A stretch of DNA of 64,000 bases from Flavobacteriales bacterium (GTDB lineage: Bacteria > Bacteroidota > Bacteroidia > NS11-12g > UBA9320). The position numbers and the translations under genes are program-made. This document shows positions 43,041 through 52,000 of the stretch, piece after piece. The DNA lies in contig JACJZW010000010.1 of assembly GCA_020635355.1 (NCBI GenBank), positions 1 through 64,000 on the forward strand. The letters are read 5' to 3'. Within the stretch, counting starts at the first letter, position 1. Each line of letters opens with the position of its first letter. A model generated the notes under the pieces. It did no database searches and was not told where the DNA came from. It saw nothing but the letters and a program-made list of their open reading frames with translations.

Positions 43041-44243
43041 TTGACCCATCCTACGACCAAAAGCCGCATCCAATCCATTGATGTCCTTCGCGGATTGGCG
43101 ATGGTACTGATGGCCTTGGATCATACACGTGATTTTGTGCATATCACCGCCAATACAGATGATCCAATGAATCTGGCCACCACTACGGTGCCTTTATTTT
43201 TCACACGATGGATCACCCATTTTTGTGCACCCATATTCGTGTTCTTGTCTGGGACTTCGATCTATCTTCAGAGTCTGCGGAAGACATCCAAAGAGCTGGG
43301 TTCATTCCTGATAAAGCGTGGGTTATGGCTGATTGCAGTTGAGTTTACCATCGTTGCACTGGCCTGGACATTCAATCCAAAATTCAATTTTGTTCCCGTG
43401 CAGGTGATTTGGGCTATCGGAATTTCCATGGTTATTCTTGGGTTGTTTGTTCTGGTTCGTACTCCGTTTAAGTTGATGCTGGCCATTGGGGTGGTATTGG
43501 TTGGCGGCCATAATGCATTTGACTACATCGAGGCAAGTGAATCTTTTCAACCAACGTTCTGGTGGGATTTGTTGCACTCAGGCTTCTTTGCGTTTTATCC
43601 GGTCACCGAATCGTACACCCTAATGTTGGTTTATCCCTTCCCTGCCTGGACAGGGGTGATGCTATTGGGATATTGCTTTGGTGTGTGGTACACGGGAGAT
43701 TTCCCTCCGGAGAAACGAAGAAAACAACTGCTGTATCTTGGGCTTGGTGTTCTGGCTTCCTTCGTGATTCTCCGGTCCGTCAATGCGTATGGTGATCCTG
43801 TTCCCTGGACGACGCAAAAAGACCCAATCTTCACCTTTTTATCCTTCCTCAGCACAGCCAAATATCCGCCATCGTTGATTTATCTGTGCATGACTCTGGG
43901 CCCCGCCATCATCTTACTTTCTTTGATGGAGAACGTTCAGAACAAAATCACCAACTGGCTCTCCGTGTTCGGGAAGACCGCCTTCTTTTATTACATCGTT
44001 CATCTTTTCCTCGTCCACCTGATTGGTGCCCTGTTTTTCTTCGCTAGAGGACACACATTTGACTATGCCATGGCGCTACACGAGCAAGTGCCTTTCTACT
44101 TTGTCCAACCAGGAGAAGGCTATGGATTGGGCGTGGTTTACCTGGTCTGGATGGGTGTTGTAATTGGCTTATACCCGTTGTGTAAGCGGTATCAAGCGTA
44201 CAAATCTTCCCATCGGGATAGGTGGTGGTTGTCGTATTTGTAA
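43041..44243 (+). CDS. DUF1624 / heparan acetyltransferase-like membrane protein
   Basis: The 400-residue protein has about ten membrane segments and the DUF1624 start RIQSIDVLRGLAMVLMALDHTRDFVH (the conserved D-x-x-R-G and D-H). Such proteins are related to acyltransferase-3 and to the lysosomal heparan-alpha-glucosaminide N-acetyltransferase, and are thought to move acyl groups across the membrane. The start must be TTG at 43041, since an in-frame stop lies at 43020 and there is no ATG before the conserved motif. The substrate is unknown. Confidence 0.8.
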   Translation: MTHPTTKSRIQSIDVLRGLAMVLMALDHTRDFVHITANTDDPMNLATTTVPLFFTRWITHFCAPIFVFLSGTSIYLQSLRKTSKELGSFLIKRGLWLIAVEFTIVALAWTFNPKFNFVPVQVIWAIGISMVILGLFVLVRTPFKLMLAIGVVLVGGHNAFDYIEASESFQPTFWWDLLHSGFFAFYPVTESYTLMLVYPFPAWTGVMLLGYCFGVWYTGDFPPEKRRKQLLYLGLGVLASFVILRSVNAYGDPVPWTTQKDPIFTFLSFLSTAKYPPSLIYLCMTLGPAIILLSLMENVQNKITNWLSVFGKTAFFYYIVHLFLVHLIGALFFFARGHTFDYAMALHEQVPFYFVQPGEGYGLGVVYLVWMGVVIGLYPLCKRYQAYKSSHRDRWWLSYL

Positions 44244-44317
44244 TATGGAATGCTTATACCTCATTTAACCTGCTGGGTGAAAGATTGGAGATAGAACAGT
44301 TGGAGAGGACTACTGAG

Positions 44318-44350
44318 TACGGAGGACGGACGAAATACGAAGTACGGACA
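44318..44350 (+). repeat. Heptamer array (GTACGGA family)
   Basis: Units GTACGGA, GGACGGA, CGAAATA, CGAAGTA, then CGGAC; the period is kept while the units are degenerate. Confidence 0.6.
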
Positions 44351-44383
44351 CCTGTAAATATGGTATTCTCGGTCATCAATCGG

Positions 44384-44411
44384 CTAATAGCTAAAGGCTA
44401 AGAGCTAAAAG
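44384..44411 (+). repeat. Heptamer array (GCTAARA)x4
   Basis: Units GCTAATA, GCTAAAG, GCTAAGA, GCTAAAA. Confidence 0.8.
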
Positions 44412-44490
44412 CGTTCAACGGTTCAGAAGTTCAGAGGTTTAAGGCGAAGTACGGACACCTTTTAATAAGGTATTCTCGGTCATCAATTAG

Positions 44491-44525
44491 CTGATGGCTA
44501 ATAGCTAAGAGCTAAAGGCTAGAAG
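44491..44525 (+). repeat. Heptamer array (GCTAAKA)x5
   Basis: Units GCTGATG, GCTAATA, GCTAAGA, GCTAAAG, GCTAGAA. Confidence 0.8.
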
Positions 44526-44608
44526 CTTAATTCGTCTAGTTCTCTTTTCGAAAAATCTTACCTCGACCTGACTACCAACTGTGACCGGCATTCCCGTACA
44601 TTCGCTGC

Positions 44609-47512
44609 ATGGCAGCTTGCATCTCTACCGCGTTAAAAATTAAGGTCAACGCTCTGATTACCTGTCTGTTGGCATGGGCTTCACTCCCATTGGTTGCTCA
44701 GAATATTCCTGCTTGTGGAACAGATGCCTTGATGAACAAGCTGTATCAGAATGCCCAGGTTAGAACGCGTCGCGATTCGATCAATGCTTACCTACAAGCG
44801 TATCAGATGACGCATGATCAACATGATTACATTCAGGAAAACGATGCATTGAATCAGGTCGGGTCTCAGGGGCTTATTACGGCATCATGCCCGGGCAAGG
44901 AGTATGTGTACACCATTCCAACCGTTGTACATGTCATTCATTCCACCACCGATTCACTCCCGGGAATGGGCGCCAATTTGTCGGACAGCTACATTCAAAG
45001 CTTGATCAAGAACCTGAACGACGGATTCCGAAACCGGGGTTATTTCAGCGGTGGACCATCCAACACCAACCCCATTGTTCAGGATGCCGACATTCATATC
45101 CAGTTTAAACTCACCGCCTACGACAATAATTACAGCACACAATACTTCAAAGGAGCGTCCGGCATTTGCCGATGGAAGGATAATAATTACCTCAAAATCC
45201 CAAATGATGCAACGGATCGGGACATGAAAAACACCATTCGTGCGTATCACAACTATTCCTTTCCCACCAACAAGTTCTTAAACATTTACATCGTTCCGCA
45301 ATCCGACATTGGAGCAGGGTATGCTTATTTGGCCGAGGCGGCCGGTGTATCGTACGATGGTATAGTTGTAGTTGCCGCCTACGCTACTCCCAGTGATCGA
45401 GGCGTGACGCTTATCCATGAGGCCGGGCATTACCTAAATCTCCTGCATACCTTCGAGGAGGGATGCAGTAATCCCGCCAAAGACTGCTACGCCGATGGCG
45501 ATCGGGTATGCGACACGCCACCGCAAACATCTTCGGGCAGTTCTACGAAGTGCTACAACAGCTGCTCCAATGACCAATATGGAAGCAACACCCCATTCAC
45601 GTCTGATCAACCCGATTTGTGCGAGGATTACATGGATTATTCGGCACACTCCATAAAAAACACATTTACCAACGGACAACGAAATCGAATGCGAGGGGCC
45701 TTGTTGGGTCCGCGTAAAACATTGCTCGACTGGAGTAAGATGTTGGATTCTGCAGAGTACGCTGCTGAATTCTCCGTGAAGCCGGGCCAGCACTTTTTTG
45801 CGTGCGACACCCTCTTTACCCCCACAATTTCACTGGCTAATCTGGGATCAGCTCCAATCGATAGTTTCAAGGTGTCTGTTACCCATAATGGTAAGATGCT
45901 CTATGATCAGACCGTATCAAAGGCCATCAATGGCCGACAAACAGCCGATGTCAAGCTAACGCCGATAGCACTCTCCACTTCCTACAACGTCCTGGAGATA
46001 AAGCTGGTTTCCATCCAAAACGGTACCAAGAACTATATTCCAAACCCAGACCAATGCTATGAAGTCACCTTCATCGATAGTATAAACACGTCACATCGGG
46101 AACACTTCAAGGATAGCGCAACGTCGTTCTGGACGATAATCAATCCAGACCACCAACTTGGCTTGGAATTAACCGGTGTTAAAGGCTGTGATTCCATGAA
46201 TGGTATGGGGTTGATGTATCACAGTTTCACCAACAACGGCACCAACCGATACGAATCGGAATACCTCATATCTCGAGTGATTAATCCTGGGAACCACGAC
46301 GTAGCCCGATTGCGTTTTGACCGGGCCTATGTCAATTCTATCGACAACTACAACACGATCCTGGACGTACGGGTTTCCAGTGGTTGTCAGGACAGTTTCA
46401 CCACGGTATACTCCAAAAATCAATCGGAACTTGCCAGCAAATCCGGCACCATATTTACCGATTGGGCACCAACCAGTTGTTCGGAGTGGAAGCGCGATTC
46501 CGTGGTGTTGGATTCGTTCATTTCACGGGGCACCATGCTCATTCAATTTGTGGTACACACCGACTCGTTTACCTCGGGTTTGGTAAAATTCGGAAATAAC
46601 CTATATCTGGATGATATTGATCTGGAACTGCGAGATTGTCCGCCTGCTCCTGGTCATTTGCGCGACACGGTGTTGTGCGGCTCCGACGTCACCATTCAAG
46701 CACCTCCTTACAAATCCTATCACTGGAGTACCGGTGATTCCACACAAAGCGTGGCATTCCATACCTCAGGTGTTTTCTATCTGGATGCGGAAGGAGCCTA
46801 TCAATGTCCCTATCGGGATTCCATTACGGTGGTGTTAAACCCGTTGCCGAAATCCGGACTTCCAATGGATACGCTGAGTTGTTCAGGCGACATACAACTC
46901 ACCGCCAACACCACTGTTCAAAACACGTGGAATACCGGCGAGAATGGGGCATCGATTACGGTAAAACAAAGTGGACTGTATCGGGTGAACATGAAAGATG
47001 GAAAAGGGTGTTCGGCAACCGATTCGATTTATGTCAAGCTCTCAATACCCCCTTCTCCCCCAACCATTTCAAAAAGTTTTGATGTACTGGAGTCCAGCCG
47101 AAAAGGCAACGGCAATCAATGGTATATTGACGGTATTCCAGTGGATGGCGGCATCCGGGATTACATCACTCCAAAGAAAAATGGCGTTTATACGATTCGC
47201 TATACCGATACAGGTGGCTGCGCCTCTGAACCAAGTACAGGTTATGTGGTCAATTGGTTTGTAGGGATGTCCGATCTGAGCACGAATTGGACCATATATC
47301 CCAATCCGTTTACCTCCTTTTTCACCGTTGACGGTTTATCCGCTGATGCGTCCATTGACCTGATTGACCTGCTTGGCAGACCTGTTAAATCGAGCATTGT
47401 GCGGAATGCCAATCAAACCATCATATATCCAAATTCAGATGACCGGGTTCTTTTGATGGTGATCACTTCCCCTACCGGCCGTTCAGTGCATCAACTTATA
47501 CGGGTTAACTAA
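44609..47512 (+). CDS. Secreted M43-type zinc metalloprotease with type IX (type A) sorting domain
   Basis: The 967-residue protein has a Sec signal peptide (about 1-30, ending LVAQ). The catalytic domain (about 90-375) has HEAGHYLNLLH (His270, Glu271, His274, His280), the extended zinc-binding motif of metzincins, and the pappalysin/cytophagalysin-like context DGDRVCDTPPQ and later LCEDYMDYS (Met-turn region). A beta-sandwich region (about 390-680) and two Ig-like/PKD-like repeats with C-S-G and WNTGENG or WSTGDST follow. The last 80 residues are a type A sorting domain (TIYPNPFTSFFTVDG). It is expected to be exported by the type IX system and to digest external protein. Confidence 0.9.
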   Translation: MAACISTALKIKVNALITCLLAWASLPLVAQNIPACGTDALMNKLYQNAQVRTRRDSINAYLQAYQMTHDQHDYIQENDALNQVGSQGLITASCPGKEYVYTIPTVVHVIHSTTDSLPGMGANLSDSYIQSLIKNLNDGFRNRGYFSGGPSNTNPIVQDADIHIQFKLTAYDNNYSTQYFKGASGICRWKDNNYLKIPNDATDRDMKNTIRAYHNYSFPTNKFLNIYIVPQSDIGAGYAYLAEAAGVSYDGIVVVAAYATPSDRGVTLIHEAGHYLNLLHTFEEGCSNPAKDCYADGDRVCDTPPQTSSGSSTKCYNSCSNDQYGSNTPFTSDQPDLCEDYMDYSAHSIKNTFTNGQRNRMRGALLGPRKTLLDWSKMLDSAEYAAEFSVKPGQHFFACDTLFTPTISLANLGSAPIDSFKVSVTHNGKMLYDQTVSKAINGRQTADVKLTPIALSTSYNVLEIKLVSIQNGTKNYIPNPDQCYEVTFIDSINTSHREHFKDSATSFWTIINPDHQLGLELTGVKGCDSMNGMGLMYHSFTNNGTNRYESEYLISRVINPGNHDVARLRFDRAYVNSIDNYNTILDVRVSSGCQDSFTTVYSKNQSELASKSGTIFTDWAPTSCSEWKRDSVVLDSFISRGTMLIQFVVHTDSFTSGLVKFGNNLYLDDIDLELRDCPPAPGHLRDTVLCGSDVTIQAPPYKSYHWSTGDSTQSVAFHTSGVFYLDAEGAYQCPYRDSITVVLNPLPKSGLPMDTLSCSGDIQLTANTTVQNTWNTGENGASITVKQSGLYRVNMKDGKGCSATDSIYVKLSIPPSPPTISKSFDVLESSRKGNGNQWYIDGIPVDGGIRDYITPKKNGVYTIRYTDTGGCASEPSTGYVVNWFVGMSDLSTNWTIYPNPFTSFFTVDGLSADASIDLIDLLGRPVKSSIVRNANQTIIYPNSDDRVLLMVITSPTGRSVHQLIRVN

Positions 47513-47583
47513 TCCCCCCTTCCTTCACGTAGACTTAACATGCGCTGATTTGATTTTAGGCGGATATCCTGTACTTTGAGCCA

Positions 47584-48240
47584 ATGAATCGATTTTCGTT
47601 AAAATTGGGTCTTCTGGCACTTTTTTTCATTCAGTGCACGACCTCTTCATTCGGTCAAGATCGTCCCGATACCACTCGCCTAAAAAGCTGCTTTCTAGAA
47701 CCTCAGCCGTTGCCTACTTTGTCTGTTTCGGTCAACCCGGCTGGATTCCTGTTTTTTGGGCCAACGGTTGATGTGAGTATTGGCCTGCGGTCGAATTTGG
47801 CCGTCACCGCCGGATTTCGAAACACCACACAAAGTCCGATTGTCAAAAAATTAAAAAAGAAATCGGGTGAGTTTGACCAACTCAACGGCTCGGGATTATC
47901 CCTGGGAATCGTGTGTTTTACGCCCAAGGTTAACCATAAACTGTACATCGGTGCACAGCTGGGTTACGACAAGTTACATGTAGATTATTCCACGGATGAA
48001 CCTTGGGAGTGGTATGAAGATGCAAAAACCTACCACCTTGGGGGAAACATCGGAATCCGAAGCTATGTAGCCCCTCGGGTATTCCTCAACACCGGTCTAT
48101 TTCTGGGTGGAATGATCAGCACATATGATTGGGATTATACCGACACGAATTATGGTATGAGTGATCCGGAATCCCGAAGTGGAACCAAGATTTATCCAAA
48201 TGGCATGCTGGAAATCGCCGTTGGGTACCGAATTCGATAA
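47584..48240 (+). CDS. Outer-membrane beta-barrel-like protein
   Basis: The 218-residue protein has a signal peptide (about 1-24, ending SSFGQ). The rest shows alternating hydrophobic strands with Gly and aromatic girdles (VDVSIGLRSNLAVTAGFRN, LYIGAQLGYDKLHVDY, NIGIRSYVAPRVFLNTGLFLG, MLEIAVGYRIR), consistent with an eight-stranded barrel ending in Arg rather than Phe. The function is unknown. It starts 71 bases after the metalloprotease stop on the same strand and could be cotranscribed. Confidence 0.65.
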   Translation: MNRFSLKLGLLALFFIQCTTSSFGQDRPDTTRLKSCFLEPQPLPTLSVSVNPAGFLFFGPTVDVSIGLRSNLAVTAGFRNTTQSPIVKKLKKKSGEFDQLNGSGLSLGIVCFTPKVNHKLYIGAQLGYDKLHVDYSTDEPWEWYEDAKTYHLGGNIGIRSYVAPRVFLNTGLFLGGMISTYDWDYTDTNYGMSDPESRSGTKIYPNGMLEIAVGYRIR

Positions 48241-48315
48241 CCCGCCATTAAGCTTTATCGGTCGAGGACGAAATATGGAGTGCGGACGACGGAGGACGGA
48301 GTGCGAATAAAGCAG

Positions 48316-48351
48316 CGCGAGTGTTCCGAACGCAGTACGGGTCACTCGTGC
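48316..48351 (+). repeat. REP-like hairpin with compensatory stem change
   Basis: Arms CGAGTG (48318-48323) and CACTCG (48343-48348). Compared with CAAGTG/CACTTG in the other copies, the second base pair A-T is changed to G-C on both sides. Confidence 0.7.
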
Positions 48352-48374
48352 TTGAAACCTTCTGAAAACGTATG

Positions 48375-48408
48375 CTCAAGTGTTCCGACGATAGGAGGCT
48401 CACTTGAG
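48375..48408 (+). repeat. REP-like hairpin, 8-bp stem
   Basis: CTCAAGTG (48375-48382) pairs perfectly with CACTTGAG (48401-48408); the loop begins TTCCGACG and ends GGAGGCT. Confidence 0.75.
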
Positions 48409-48436
48409 ATTAGTTCAAAGTCCAAAGATCAAAACG

Positions 48437-48464
48437 GTTAGCAGCTAGCAGTTAGCGGATAGCC
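48437..48464 (+). repeat. Heptamer array (GTTAGCA)x4
   Basis: Units GTTAGCA, GCTAGCA, GTTAGCG, GATAGCC. A second copy of the array is at 48538-48565. Confidence 0.8.
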
Positions 48465-48477
48465 TTGCTGAGAGGCG

Positions 48478-48507
48478 CGAGTGTTCCGACGATAGGAGGC
48501 TCACTTG
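48478..48507 (+). repeat. REP-like hairpin with G-U pair
   Basis: CGAGTG (48478-48483) with CACTTG (48502-48507); the second pair is a G-T wobble, intermediate between the two perfect forms. Confidence 0.65.
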
Positions 48508-48623
48508 AGTTTAGTTCAAAGTCCAAAGATCAAAACGGTTAGCAGCTAGCAGTTTGCGAATAGCATTTTATGAGGACGAAGGCATTTTGTAACTGAGGTA
48601 ACTCATTAATGACAGGGGAAGCC

Positions 48624-48631
48624 TACATTTG
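48624..48631 (+). promoter_or_regulatory. -7 box of the metal efflux operon
   Basis: TACATTTG matches TAnnTTTG and lies 8 bases before the ATG at 48640. Confidence 0.5.
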
Positions 48632-48639
48632 CTTCACCA

Positions 48640-49017
48640 ATGAGAGCGCTGGCTGTTATTCTGCTGTTTTTCTTTACGAGTTCTGCTACCGAACTCCATC
48701 AGGTGATTAAGCTACCCGTTCTCATCCATCATTATTTGGAGCATAAGCACGAGCACCCTCATCAGGATTTGGCCAACTTCCTTTCGGATCATTACCTGAA
48801 CGGTTCTCAACATTCCGACACCCATCACGAACACAACCAGCTGCCGTTCAAATCCGATCACTGTTCTCCGGTCCATATTCCGGTATTATTGGATGGTGGT
48901 TCAACCGAATTGACCGCACCCCTTGTAGCATCCGGTGAATGGCTTCATTCCATGTCGGAATCCATGTTTTCTGCCCAGGTTTTGAATACCATCTGGCAGC
49001 CACCCAAAATGAGTTAA
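48640..49017 (+). CDS. Small secreted His-rich protein, first gene of the efflux operon
   Basis: The 125-residue protein starts with a hydrophobic signal-like segment (about 3-17). Its middle (about 28-70) is very rich in His, with LIHHYLEHKHEHPHQD and HSDTHHEHNQ, suggesting metal binding in the periplasm. The C-terminal 50 residues are neutral. No family was recognised, but small His-rich proteins of this layout are commonly seen in front of CzcA-type genes in Bacteroidota. A metal-buffer or sensor role is inference. The transporter gene follows 76 bases later. Confidence 0.7.
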   Translation: MRALAVILLFFFTSSATELHQVIKLPVLIHHYLEHKHEHPHQDLANFLSDHYLNGSQHSDTHHEHNQLPFKSDHCSPVHIPVLLDGGSTELTAPLVASGEWLHSMSESMFSAQVLNTIWQPPKMS

Positions 49018-49093
49018 TTGGTCCGAAAGGGCACCTTTATCCTGCGGTCAATCAGATCAGCAGTCATTACTCATTTATTCATTTTTTCACATT

Positions 49094-52000
49094 ATGCTTA
49101 ATTCCATTATTGCGTTCTCGATCAGGAACAAACTGATCATAGGACTATTTACCATTGGACTCATCGTTTACGGAAGTTTTCAATTCACCTTGCTCCCTAT
49201 TGATGCTGTTCCGGATATCACCGACAATCAGGTACAGGTGATTACGGTTACTCCCTCGCTAGGAGCACCGGATGTGGAGCGCCTGATCACCTTCCCCATT
49301 GAGCAGGCCAATAGCAATATCCCCGGACTGAAGGAAATGCGCAGTTTCTCACGTTTTGGTTTGTCATTGATCACCATTGTTTTTGAGGACGATGTTGATA
49401 TTTACTGGGCCCGTCAACAAATTACCGAACGATTAAAGCTGGCAGAAGAGGACATTCCCAAAGGATTGGGCACACCTTCCCTGGCACCGGTTACCACCGG
49501 GTTGGGTGAAATCTATCAATATGTTCTCCGTCCTATGCCCGGTTATGAACAGGAATATGATGCCACCAAACTGAGAACCATTCAGGATTGGGTGGTGCGA
49601 AGGCAACTACTTGGAGTGAAAGGTGTTGCGGATGTGAGCAGTTTTGGCGGACGAGTTAAGCAATATGAAATTGCCGTTAACCCGGCTTCCCTAAAGGCCA
49701 ATGACGTCACCATCAATGAGGTTTTTAATGCTCTGGAACAGAATAATGAAAATACCGGTGGTGCCTACATTGAAAAGGCTTCTACGGTCTTATACATCCG
49801 TTCCGAAGGATTGGTGGGCAACCTGGAGGATATTCAATCCATTCGAATCAAAAGCCTTTCAAACGGCACACCTGTGCTGATTCGCGATGTAGCCGATGTT
49901 CGCATTGGACAAGCCACCCGATACGGCTCCATGACCTACAACGACGTAGGTGAAGTAGCCGGCGCAGTGGTGATGATGCTCAAGGGCGACAACAGTAACC
50001 TGGTGATTGATGCCGTGAAAGAACGGATTGAAAGCATCAAAAACACCCTTCCGGAAGGTGTGATACTGGAACCTTTTCTGGATCGATCCAAGATGGTGAA
50101 ATCAGCCATTGGAACCGTGCGAACCAATTTGCTGGAAGGAGCACTCATAGTGGTATTTATCCTGGTGCTCTTTCTTGGAAATCTGAGGGCCGGCTTGTTG
50201 GTGGCTTCCGTGATACCGCTTTCCATGCTGTTTGCGGTGATCATGATGAATCAATTTGGAGTGAGTGGAAACCTGATGAGTTTGGGAGCTTTGGATTTCG
50301 GATTGATTGTAGATGGAACGGTGATCATTGTGGAAGCTGTTATGCACAAGTTGCATGGAGGAAAGGATCTCATGGGTTCCAAACGTGTGAGTCAGGCAGA
50401 GATGGATGATGCCGTAAAACAATCGGCAGGAAGGATGATGAACAGTGCTGTTTTTGGTCAGATCATCATTCTGGTGGTATACCTTCCTATTCTTACACTG
50501 GAAGGCATTGAAGGAAAAATGTTCAAGCCCATGGCGCAAACAGTGGCATTCGCCTTATTGGGTGCCTTCGTTCTTTCATTGACGTATGTTCCGGTAATGA
50601 GCTCACTATTTCTGAGCAAATCTCTTCAGCACAAGCGCAATTTTTCAGACCGCATGATGGACTTTTTCACGCGTCATCACCTTCGGCTTTTTAAAAAGGT
50701 TTTGGATTACCCCAAGATCACCCTTACTGCGGTCATAACACTTTTCGTGTTATCCATCGGGGTATTTACGCAGCTCGGGGGCGAATTCATCCCGGAATTG
50801 CCGGAAGGAGATTTTGCCGTAGATACGCGGGTTTTGCCGGGAAGTAATTTGACAACATCGTCCGAAGCTGTGATGAAATCATCCTCTGTTTTATTGGGTC
50901 GATTTCCGGAAATTGAAAAAATCGTGGCCAAAACAGGAAGTGGCGAAATCCCGACGGATCCTATGCCGATGGAAGCATCGGATATGATGATTATCCTAAA
51001 GGACAAGGAAGAATGGACATCAGCTTCTTCGTGGGATGAGTTGGCCGAAAAGATGAGTGCCGCCCTGACCGAAATACCCGGGGTAACCTATTCCTTTCAA
51101 TACCCGGTAGCCATGCGGTTTAATGAACTAATGACCGGATCCAAACAAGATGTGGTGTGCAAAATCTTCGGTGAGAATCTAGACACACTCTCGAAATATG
51201 CCCGAAGGTTGGGTGATCAAATTGTCCATGTTGATGGAGCGCAGGATTTGTATGTAGAACCGATCGATGGTCTACCGCAGGCCATTATTCGGTACAACCG
51301 GAAGGCCATGGCCCAATACGGACTCTCCGTTCAAGAGGTAAACAAGGTTGTAAATACTGCGTTTGCCGGTGAACGAGCCGGATTGGTTTTTGAAGACGAA
51401 AAGCGATTTGATCTAGTGGTTCGTTTGGCAGACGAGGTACGAAGCAATTTGGACGACATCCGAAATGTGTTGATTCCAACCGAATCCGGCACCCAGATTC
51501 CGTTGAATCAGGTGGCCAGTGTCCAACTGGAAGAAAGTGTTAATCAAATTCAACGGGATGATGCTAAGCGACGCATTACAGTTGGTTTTAATGTTCGCGG
51601 CCGGGATGTTCAGAGCATCGTGAAGGAAGTTCAAAAAAATGTGGATGCGCATTTAAATCTTCCTGCCGGTTACTACGTCACCTATGGTGGTGCGTTTGAA
51701 AACCTGCAAGCGGCTCAGGCCCGATTGAGTATTGCCGTCCCCATTTCCCTACTTCTGATTTTCCTGTTTCTCTACTTCGCTTTCGGCTCCGTAAAACAGG
51801 GATTGCTGATTTATTCCGCCATTCCGTTGTCGGCCATCGGAGGCATTTTATTCCTGGCCCTCCGTGGATTGCCGTTTAGCATTAGTGCCGGAGTGGGATT
51901 CATTGCCTTGTTTGGTGTAGCGGTGTTAAACGGTATTGTTTTGCTGGCGGAGTTCAATCGCATAAAACAATCCGGCATCCATGATCCTCGGGAAATCGTT

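Larger units (their letters stand above)
44244..44608. repeat. Repeat-rich intergenic region
   Basis: No gene. A block of about 70 bp is duplicated (44341-44411 and 44448-44520, both with GTACGGACACC then GGTATTCTCGGTCATCAAT and a GCTAA array). Arrays: GTACGGA-type 44318-44350, GCTAAAG-type 44384-44411, an 8-base-period GTTCAGAG-type 44414-44445, and GCTAAGA-type 44491-44525. Confidence 0.75.
48241..48639. repeat. Repeat-rich intergenic region with 101-bp duplication
   Basis: No gene. A degenerate GGAGTGC/ACGGAGG heptamer array (48268-48310) is followed by three AAGTGTTCCGAC-type hairpins (48316-48351, 48375-48408, 48478-48507). The segment from the second hairpin to the GTTAGCA array is repeated with an offset of 101 bp. 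Heptamer arrays GTTAGCA/GCTAGCA lie at 48437-48464 and 48538-48565. The promoter of the next gene is at 48624-48631. Confidence 0.75.
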
